6,216 bases of DNA from Alphaproteobacteria bacterium (GTDB lineage Bacteria; Pseudomonadota; Alphaproteobacteria; JABAAW01): the NCBI GenBank assembly GCA_014238625.1, contig JABAAS010000072.1:1-6216 (forward strand). Direction: 5' to 3'. Position 1 is the first letter of the stretch; each line of letters starts with the position of its first letter. The position numbers were made by a program, and so were the translations under genes. The notes under the pieces were generated by a model. The model was not told the origin of the DNA, ran no database searches, and was given only the letters and a program-made list of their open reading frames with translations. Positions 1-5,970 of this stretch are shown here, piece after piece.

Positions 1-1
1 T

Positions 2-406
2 GCGGATATTTCTCGTATACTTTCTAACGAGGCGAAGCAGATTTCTTCAGCTCGTGACCGCAGCATAATGATAATGCGCAGAGGAGCGAACCTATCACCA
101 GCGATGGGTTTGATCGGTACTTTGGTAGGGCTAGTTCAGATGCTTGCTCAGCTAGAGGATCCCTCGACGATAGGTCCCAGCATGGCGATAGCACTTCTGA
201 CGACTTTTTACGGAGTTATTTTATCGAACATGGTTTTCACGCCGCTAGTAAGCAAACTAGAGCAGAACTCTAGCGAGGAGGACTTGATCAACCGCATGTA
301 TCTTATGGCGGCGGTTTCGATCAGAAGGCAAGAGAATCCGCGTCGTTTAGAGATGTTACTTAACGCACTACTTCCCTCTCGTGAGAAACTGAAGGAATTT
401 GATTGA
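2..406 (+). CDS. motA: MotA/PomA-family flagellar stator protein, C-terminal part (5' truncated by window edge)
   Basis: This is the last 134 residues of an inner-membrane stator subunit. With a MotB/PomB partner, such proteins conduct ions and push on the FliG rotor. The frame is open from the first bases, so the true start lies upstream. Two membrane segments are visible: the third of the family (about residues 31-50, LSPAMGLIGTLVGLVQML) and the fourth (about 59-82, with ALLTTFYG and VFTPLVSKL). The conserved prolines at fragment residue 33 and in VFTPL match the two functional prolines of MotA. The phrase GLVQML..LEDPSTIGP is closer to the PomA/MotP style than to E. coli MotA, but this fragment does not settle whether H+ or Na+ is used. 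The charged rotor-facing loop lies upstream and is not seen. The tail after segment 4 is cytoplasmic and charged. No motB follows; the next gene is flbD, 7 bp downstream. ExbB/TolQ is a relative but fits less well. Confidence 0.9.
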   Translation, partial: ADISRILSNEAKQISSARDRSIMIMRRGANLSPAMGLIGTLVGLVQMLAQLEDPSTIGPSMAIALLTTFYGVILSNMVFTPLVSKLEQNSSEEDLINRMYLMAAVSIRRQENPRRLEMLLNALLPSREKLKEFD

Positions 407-408
407 GG
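405..408 (+). promoter_or_regulatory. Ribosome binding site deciding the flbD start
   Basis: GAGG overlaps the motA stop codon and lies 5 nt before the ATG at 414. The longer candidate start, TTG at 399, has its purine-rich stretch (GAAGGAA, 391-397) only 1 nt away, too close to use. This favours ATG 414 and suggests coupling of flbD translation to motA. Confidence 0.6.
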
Positions 409-413
409 CTAGT

Positions 414-1736
414 ATGAAACTTTTGATCGTCGGCGCGCTAGAGGGGTATCTAACGAAAGCCTCGAGTGTTGCGCGCTCTCGCGGTTGCGAGATCTGCCAT
501 GTAGAACAACCCTCCTCTGCATTGGAGATGTTGCGTGGCGATGTTTCGTTTGACTTAGTTTTGATAGACGATCAATGCGACATCCCATCTTTCACGATTG
601 CTTTGAAGGAAGAGCGTATAGTAGTTACATTAGTTGCTTGTGGTTTAGGAGCGGACGCCAAGCATGCGGTTGCAGCGATCAAGGCTGGCGCGGTTGAGTA
701 TTTACCACTACCCCCAGATCCTGAGATAATAGCTGCTTTGTTGGAGAGTGCTGCTGAGGATAAGATCTCGATGGTTTATGCGAGTGCTGCGATGAAAGCG
801 GTTGTTGCGATGGCGGAGAAGATAGCGGCGAGCGATGCTTCTGTTTTGATTTTGGGAGAATCTGGCACTGGCAAGGAGGTAGTAGCGCGTCATATTCACA
901 ATCGTAGTAAGCGTCGAGGCAAGGCTTTTATAGCAGTCAACTGCGCTGCGATTCCGGAGACTCTTTTAGAATCGGAGCTATTTGGTCATGAGAAGGGAGC
1001 CTTTAGCGGAGCAGTAGCCCGTCGTTTAGGTAAGTTTGAGCAAGCCTCGCATGGCACGCTATTGTTAGACGAGATCAGCGAGATGGACATCCGCCTGCAA
1101 GCGAAGTTGCTTCGGGCGATACAAGAACGAGAGATCGACCGTTTAGGTGGCAGCAAACCAGTCTCTGTGAATACGCGCATATTAGCGACGAGCAACCGCG
1201 ACCTACAATCGATGTGCGCGAAGGGTTTGTTCCGCGAGGATTTGTATTTCCGCTTGAATGTTGTCTCATTGCTCCTACCGCCGCTACGAGAGCGTCGAGA
1301 CGACATCCCACTACTAGCGCAGCATTTTGCGGAGAAGTATGGGCTGGAAAACGGCTTATCGACGCGTGGTTTTTCAAAGCAGGCTTTAGAGATACTAATG
1401 CAACAAGATTGGCTTGGCAATATCCGCGAGCTTGAGAACGCGACGCACCGAGCGGTTTTGTTAAGCGAAGGAACGGAGCTTAGTGCTGACGACATGCCGA
1501 TAAAGTCTGTACAGAATGGCAGTGCTAGCGATTCATCTAGCTTGGCTTCTGGCAAAGGAGGAGACAAACTTTCGACGATCGAGCGTGAGGCGGTTCTGGA
1601 GACGGTTACGAACTCGCGAGGCAACTACGAACAAGCGGCGAGCATATTGGGAATATCGATCAGGATGTTGCGTAACAAGTTAGACCGCTACGCGAGCGAT
1701 GGTCACATAGTTTCACCCAGCAATGATTCTCGCTGA
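414..1736 (+). CDS. flbD: FlbD-type sigma-54-dependent flagellar transcriptional activator
   Basis: A 440-residue enhancer-binding protein that remodels RNA polymerase-sigma-54 by ATP hydrolysis to turn on class III/IV flagellar genes. Three parts are visible. (1) A receiver-like domain (1-115) lacks the N-terminal acidic pair (MKLLIVGALEG) and has Leu for the conserved Lys (YLPLP, 97-101), although Asp52/Asp53 remain; this degenerate pattern is typical of alphaproteobacterial FlbD. (2) An AAA+ domain (about 120-345) has Walker A GESGTGKE (148-155), the sigma-54 loop as GAFSGA (195-200, usual GAFTGA), Walker B LLLDEIS (216-222), the arginine region FREDLYFRL (273-281) and sensor II GNIRELEN (335-342). 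(3) A Fis-type helix-turn-helix (about 403-425) reads GNYEQAASILGISIRMLRNKL. The linker at 365-385 is Ser/Gly rich. ATG 414 is chosen because it has a spaced GAGG and begins directly with the receiver beta strand; TTG 399 would add five residues. Its place beside motA and flhA supports a flagellar role over NtrC or other families. Confidence 0.93.
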   Translation: MKLLIVGALEGYLTKASSVARSRGCEICHVEQPSSALEMLRGDVSFDLVLIDDQCDIPSFTIALKEERIVVTLVACGLGADAKHAVAAIKAGAVEYLPLPPDPEIIAALLESAAEDKISMVYASAAMKAVVAMAEKIAASDASVLILGESGTGKEVVARHIHNRSKRRGKAFIAVNCAAIPETLLESELFGHEKGAFSGAVARRLGKFEQASHGTLLLDEISEMDIRLQAKLLRAIQEREIDRLGGSKPVSVNTRILATSNRDLQSMCAKGLFREDLYFRLNVVSLLLPPLRERRDDIPLLAQHFAEKYGLENGLSTRGFSKQALEILMQQDWLGNIRELENATHRAVLLSEGTELSADDMPIKSVQNGSASDSSSLASGKGGDKLSTIEREAVLETVTNSRGNYEQAASILGISIRMLRNKLDRYASDGHIVSPSNDSR

Positions 1737-1771
1737 TTGATTAGAGTTGCTTATCAGAGCGAGTTTATTTT
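1729..1771 (+). terminator. Weak intrinsic terminator or attenuator after flbD
   Basis: CTCGCTGAT (1729-1737, overlapping the flbD stop) can pair with ATCAGAGCGAG (1753-1763). CTCGCT pairs with AGCGAG and GAT with ATC, leaving a two-base AG bulge. The loop is about 15 nt and the stem is followed at once by TTTATTTT (1764-1771). The bulge, large loop and interrupted T-run make it a weak terminator, perhaps giving partial readthrough into flhA. Confidence 0.35.
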
Positions 1772-1811
1772 CGTCTGTATTTTTTATAACTTTATAGATT
1801 AGCCTTTTACT

Positions 1812-3929
1812 ATGGCGAACCCGGAAACCCCAGCAGACAATCCCAACGCCCGTATCTACGGTTCGTTACTGCAGGGAATAAATCGCATAGGTTCTTTGTC
1901 GCAGCTAGCGGTGCCGCTTGGCATCATGCTAATTCTTCTTCTACTTTTAGTCCCGCTACCGACTTGGATTCTGGATATTTCTCTTGCGTTATCGCTAGGC
2001 TTTGCGCTTTTCATATTAATCATAGTTATGCTTATAGCGAACCCGCTAGAGATAAGTTCTTTTCCGACGATATTACTTATAGCGACGATGTTGCGTTTAG
2101 GTTTGAATGTAGCCTCGACTCGTTTAATTTTGAGTCGCGGTCACGAGGGCACGGATGCGGCTGGTCAGGTAATCCAAGCTTTTGGAGGTTTTGTTGCGGG
2201 TAATAACTATGTTATCGGAGTTATCATTTTTGCGATTTTGGTAATAATTAACTTCATAGTTATCACACGCGGTGCGGGTCGTATAGCGGAGGTAGCTGCT
2301 CGCTTTACGCTAGACGCCATGCCTGGTCGCCAGATGGCGATAGATGCGGACTTATCTTCTGGCTTAATTCCTGAGGACCAAGCTCGCTCGCGGCGTCGAG
2401 AACTAGAGAGCGAGGGTAGTTTTTACGGAGCGATGGATGGCGCGTCGAAATTTGTTCGAGGCGATGCGATAGCTGGTCTATTGATAACTTTCATCAATAT
2501 AGTGGGGGGCATGATTATAGGTATAGTGCAACAAGGTTTGAGCGCGAGCGAGGCGGCGCAGAACTATACGATACTTACGATTGGCGATGGTTTAGTCAGC
2601 CAAATTCCAGCACTGGTAGTATCGACGGCAGCGGGTCTTCTAGTGACGAAGACTGGTAGCAAGGAGACAATGCAAAATGCTCTTTATGGTCAGTTGAGCA
2701 ATCACCCCTACGCTTTGTGGATGGTAGCGGGAGTTATGTTGACTTTTGGTTTTATTCCTGGACTTCCGATTTTACCTTTTGCGCTTATGTCGAGCCTTGC
2801 TGTGACGGCTGCTCTCTACCTTATGCGCAAGCAAAAAGACGAGGAACAGGCGAAGGAGGAGGATCAAGAGAAAAAAGCGGAAGAGCCTACGGCGGGGGAT
2901 GACATCCAGAAGACTTTACGCTTGGATACGATCCGTTTAGAGATAGGCTATGGTTTGCTAGCGTTGATTCACGAGGACGATGAGATGCCGCAACTCCCTC
3001 GTCAGATTCGCGCATTGCGTCGTCAGCTTATTTTAGACTATGGTTTTGTCACGCCTGCTATTCGCATCCATGACAATTTGAAGTTGAGCGCGAACAGCTA
3101 TGTTATATTGATCAAGGAGATGCAGAGTGCGCGTGCGGACTTGCGTGCGAACATGGTATTAGCGATGAGTCCGCGAGGCGAGGAGATAAAGATACTAGGC
3201 GAGCCTACGAGGGATCCGATATTCCAACTACCTGCGAAATGGATAGCGGAGAACGCACGCGAGGATGCGATGTTTCAGGGTTTGACGGTAGTCAATACGG
3301 CGACGATATTGACGACCCACCTATCGGAGGTTATCAAGGATCATATGGCAGAGTTGCTTTCCTACAGCGAAACGCAACGATTGCTAGACAGCTTACCGGA
3401 GGGTCAACGCAAGTTTGTATCGGATATAGTCCCGCAAGTAGTGAGCGTTAGCTTGTTGCATCGTGTTTTACAAGCATTGTTGAGCGAGCGAGTATCTATC
3501 CGCGACCTCTCGACGATCATCGAGTCTGTTTCGGAGGTGAGTAGCGGCAACGAGATTGCGAGCATAGTCGAGCATGTGCGCCTTCGTCTTTCGCGTCAGA
3601 TTTGCACGGCATTTTTGGACAAGAAACAGCAGCTTCCGATCGTCTCATTTTCTGCGCAATGGAATCGCTGGTTTTTGGAGGCGCTTGGTGGCGAGGGTAA
3701 GCAACGGCAGCTTGCGATGGCACCCTCACGCCTTCAGGATTTCATCACACGCCTTCGCGGCATTTACGATGGTTATCCCTTCGGCGAGTCTCTACCGGTA
3801 TTAGTAGTAGCCCCGATTTTACGCCCCTATGTCCGCTCGATCATAGAGCGAGCGCGTCCGCAAATATCGGTACTCTCGCAATCGGAGATTCACCCGCGCA
3901 TCACGCTGCGCACTGTAGCCCAGATTTGA
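1812..3929 (+). CDS. flhA: FlhA, flagellar type III export gate protein
   Basis: A 705-residue inner-membrane protein, close to the usual FlhA length (about 690-700). It forms the ring-shaped export gate inside the flagellar base and uses proton motive force to send rod, hook and filament subunits out. The N-terminal half holds about eight membrane segments (roughly 32-50, 54-78, 84-106, 128-152, 220-242, 262-280, 300-316, 319-337). The cytoplasmic loop between segments 4 and 5 carries the FHIPEP signature at 157-180 (RIAEVAARFTLD, then AMPGRQMAIDAD), with Arg173 where the signature has Lys. A charged Glu/Lys linker (340-365) leads to the cytoplasmic docking domain (366-705), which includes VVAPILRPYVRSIIERA near the end. 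ATG 1812 is the first start after an in-frame TAG at 1800-1802, but no Shine-Dalgarno is visible before it. The flagellar neighbours and the membrane half favour FlhA over its virulence paralogues of the SctV family. Confidence 0.97.
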   Translation: MANPETPADNPNARIYGSLLQGINRIGSLSQLAVPLGIMLILLLLLVPLPTWILDISLALSLGFALFILIIVMLIANPLEISSFPTILLIATMLRLGLNVASTRLILSRGHEGTDAAGQVIQAFGGFVAGNNYVIGVIIFAILVIINFIVITRGAGRIAEVAARFTLDAMPGRQMAIDADLSSGLIPEDQARSRRRELESEGSFYGAMDGASKFVRGDAIAGLLITFINIVGGMIIGIVQQGLSASEAAQNYTILTIGDGLVSQIPALVVSTAAGLLVTKTGSKETMQNALYGQLSNHPYALWMVAGVMLTFGFIPGLPILPFALMSSLAVTAALYLMRKQKDEEQAKEEDQEKKAEEPTAGDDIQKTLRLDTIRLEIGYGLLALIHEDDEMPQLPRQIRALRRQLILDYGFVTPAIRIHDNLKLSANSYVILIKEMQSARADLRANMVLAMSPRGEEIKILGEPTRDPIFQLPAKWIAENAREDAMFQGLTVVNTATILTTHLSEVIKDHMAELLSYSETQRLLDSLPEGQRKFVSDIVPQVVSVSLLHRVLQALLSERVSIRDLSTIIESVSEVSSGNEIASIVEHVRLRLSRQICTAFLDKKQQLPIVSFSAQWNRWFLEALGGEGKQRQLAMAPSRLQDFITRLRGIYDGYPFGESLPVLVVAPILRPYVRSIIERARPQISVLSQSEIHPRITLRTVAQI

Positions 3930-3933
3930 GGGA
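3928..3933 (+). promoter_or_regulatory. Ribosome binding site of the flhF-flhG fusion
   Basis: GAGGGA overlaps the flhA stop codon (TGA, 3927-3929) and lies 9 nt before ATG 3943. This is the clearest Shine-Dalgarno in the window. It supports that start and implies cotranscription, probably translational coupling, with flhA. Confidence 0.65.
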
Positions 3934-3942
3934 TCTTTCTGC

Positions 3943-5931
3943 ATGCGTTTCAAGCATTTCGAAGGGAAGACACTCTCTGCTGCGCGTGCGCAGGTTCGCC
4001 GAGATTTAGGCGATGATGCGCTGATCACGGCAACCCACGACTTAGGAGGGGCGGGCTATCGTATCGTCTGTGCGCTAGAGCCCAAAGAATCAAAGAGGGA
4101 ATTAAAGAAGGAACTTAAATCGGATGGCAAGGAGCAACAGCTAGCCCCTCAGTATCTTGCACCCCGCCAGATTGCGGAGCTTTCTCGCGCGTTGGCTTGG
4201 CATCAGTTTCCCTTCGAGATTATCGAGGAGGTGCTGGACAACCTCACGCAACAACGCCAGCGCGCCACGAACGAGGAGGCATTAGAGGCTGCACTAGAGC
4301 GCATGCTTTCGTTTGCCAAACTTGAGGATTTACACACCGAGCGTCGAGCGTTGCTATTTTTCGGACCTCCCGGAGCGGGCAAGACGGCGACCTGCGTCAA
4401 GCTAGCTTGGCTTGCTCGCTTAGCGCGTCGCTCGGTTAGCTTAATATCGCTAGACAGCCTACGCACGGGAGGAGCGGAGCAACTAGAGATGTATGCGGAG
4501 AAGATAGGTTGTCGTTTTTTTCATAGTCGCTCTACGCAAAGATTTGAGCGTTTGCTACGGACGCTAGAGCCGCAAACTTTGCTTTTCATCGATGCGCCTG
4601 GCATCAACCCTTACGCGAAAGAAGAGCTATCGCAGCTACAAGACTTGATGGAGCTTAGAGTTTTGCTACCTATTTTAGTTCTCCCGACTTGGATCGACAC
4701 GCAAGCTGGCATCGATTTAGTTTCTGCATTCCGCATGCCCGACTGCCGCCATATTGTTTTAACTGGCGAGGACATAGACAGGCGTTTAGGTCGCTCTATT
4801 GCCATCGCGCGAGCGGCGGCATTAAAACTCACGTACATCAGCCCGCGTCCGCACATAGCGCAGGGTTTAGAGTTGCTTGACCAGAAATCGCTCTCGCATC
4901 GCTGCCTTAAGGACATCCCCGCGAGTTTTCTAGCGACGAGCAGAGCCTCGCTACGAGGACAGCGAGAGGCAAACCAGAATAGCTCGAGTGAAGATATGCA
5001 GGCGAGTAATAATAAGAATAACAAACAAGCGGCTCAGCAAACCAGCAAGCCATCTCTATCATCCCTATCGTGCCTATCATCCAAAGACACAAGGAGCAGG
5101 CAAGAGCTTGCAGATAGAGCTAGCGCGATGAGAGAAATCGTACCGCCACCTGCTACTACTACAGGTGCCTACCGCATAGCGATAGCTTCTGGCAAGGGAG
5201 GAGTTGGCAAAACGGCAATCGCGATAGGACTTGCGCATAGCCTAGCAAACTTGAGCAACGGCTTTAGTAAGAACTTGAGCCCTCGAGTATTGCTTTTCGA
5301 TGCGGATTTAGGTCTTGCTAACATAGACATCCAGCTAGGTCTCAAACCGTCCCAAGATTTGACACAAGCTCTGCGTGGCGCTTGTAGTCTGCAAGACTGC
5401 ATCTCGCGAGTTGCGCAAGGAGGCTTCGATGCGATAGTGGGCAAGTCTGGAGTTGCGAGCTTTGCCGAACTTGCGGCGCATAGGGTAGAAAAGCTTTTAG
5501 AGGATTTACAAGAAGTTTGCTCCTCGTATGACACCTTACTGATGGATTTAGGAGCGGGTATCGACCGCACTGTTCGCTCATTGACTGTTTTTGCAGATGA
5601 GGTACTAATAGTAGTCAACGATGAACCGACTTCTCTTACGGATGCCTACGCGCTTATCAAAGTTACTTTGCGTCGCAAATCGGATGCGCGAATATCGGTA
5701 GTAGTTAATATGGCAGAAAGCGAGCGTCGTGGTGAGCAAGCCTTTGAATCGTTGCATCGGACTTGTCGCAATTTTTTACACTACGAGTTGAGTTTAGCAG
5801 GAGTAGTGCGTCGCGATATGCAGGTTGTAGAGGCGATCCGCAAGCGCGAGCCGTTGATGGTCTATGCGCCTGGCAGCGATGCTGGCGAGGACATCACGCG
5901 CCTAGCGCGTGTTCTGGCAAAATCGAGTTGA
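3943..5931 (+). CDS. flhF-flhG: FlhF-FlhG fusion protein: SRP-type GTPase domain joined to MinD/ParA-like ATPase
   Basis: A single 662-residue frame carries two proteins that are normally separate. The FlhF part (about 1-335) opens like FlhF (MRFKHFEGKTLSAARAQVRR), followed by a helical N domain (70-130) and a G domain. The G domain has P-loop GPPGAGKT (141-148) and a recognisable G2 region (DSLRTGGAEQL, 171-181). G3 is DAPG (217-220, usual DTAG), G4 is TGEDID (274-279, usual TKLDE) and the G5 GQxVP motif is not recognisable. A low-complexity Ser/Asn/Gln linker follows (about 340-385), then DRASAMR (391-397), like the FlhG activator helix DQAxxLR. The FlhG part (about 410-662) has deviant Walker A GKGGVGKT (417-424), DADLGLANID (453-462), Walker B LLMDLGAGI (532-540) and EPTSLTDAYALIK (561-573). 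Known role of the two families: polar siting and number control of flagella. Fusion and the lost GTPase residues are seen; effects on function are inferred. A sequencing indel joining two genes is the main alternative. Confidence 0.9.
   Translation: MRFKHFEGKTLSAARAQVRRDLGDDALITATHDLGGAGYRIVCALEPKESKRELKKELKSDGKEQQLAPQYLAPRQIAELSRALAWHQFPFEIIEEVLDNLTQQRQRATNEEALEAALERMLSFAKLEDLHTERRALLFFGPPGAGKTATCVKLAWLARLARRSVSLISLDSLRTGGAEQLEMYAEKIGCRFFHSRSTQRFERLLRTLEPQTLLFIDAPGINPYAKEELSQLQDLMELRVLLPILVLPTWIDTQAGIDLVSAFRMPDCRHIVLTGEDIDRRLGRSIAIARAAALKLTYISPRPHIAQGLELLDQKSLSHRCLKDIPASFLATSRASLRGQREANQNSSSEDMQASNNKNNKQAAQQTSKPSLSSLSCLSSKDTRSRQELADRASAMREIVPPPATTTGAYRIAIASGKGGVGKTAIAIGLAHSLANLSNGFSKNLSPRVLLFDADLGLANIDIQLGLKPSQDLTQALRGACSLQDCISRVAQGGFDAIVGKSGVASFAELAAHRVEKLLEDLQEVCSSYDTLLMDLGAGIDRTVRSLTVFADEVLIVVNDEPTSLTDAYALIKVTLRRKSDARISVVVNMAESERRGEQAFESLHRTCRNFLHYELSLAGVVRRDMQVVEAIRKREPLMVYAPGSDAGEDITRLARVLAKSS
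5056..5082 (+). repeat. Three 9-bp tandem units in the FlhF-FlhG linker
   Basis: CTATCATCC, CTATCGTGC and CTATCATCC follow each other in frame and encode Leu-Ser-Ser, Leu-Ser-Cys, Leu-Ser-Ser (residues 372-380). The first and third units are identical. The unit is a multiple of three, so gain or loss by slippage would only change linker length, which fits a flexible spacer between the two domains. Confidence 0.75.
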
Positions 5932-5970
5932 CTTGTAATGAGCTACAATAAATTACAGCGTGCTATCTGA

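Noticed and set aside
399..413. TTG at 399 as the start of flbD, overlapping the motA end
   Set aside because: ATG 414 has GAGG at 5 nt spacing and starts right at the receiver-domain strand; the purine run before TTG 399 is only 1 nt away.
986..1624. Long open frame on the - strand inside flbD (212 residues)
   Set aside because: It lies fully opposite a strong AAA+ gene, has low-complexity Ser/Arg-rich translation, no recognisable domain, and is explained by the codon bias of the real gene.
1764..1798. Sigma-70-like promoter before flhA using TATAAC (1785-1790) or TATAGA (1793-1798)
   Set aside because: No reasonable -35 element lies at 16-18 bp; the -10-like strings are expected by chance in such AT-rich sequence.
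5091..5130. AAGGAG (5091-5096) as the ribosome site of a separate flhG gene
   Set aside because: No in-frame ATG, GTG or TTG occurs at 5-12 nt; the TTG at 5108 is out of frame and ATG 5128 is 31 nt away.
4611..5618. Open frames on the - strand opposite the fusion gene (4611-5024 and 5169-5618)
   Set aside because: Their translations are Ser/Ala/Arg/Cys-rich without domains, and the + strand frame there shows clear FlhF and FlhG motifs.
5933..5957. Inverted repeats after the fusion gene (TTGTA/TACAA and TGTAAT/ATTACA)
   Set aside because: The two stems are short, AT-rich and mutually exclusive, with no T-run after them; too weak to call a terminator or an operator.
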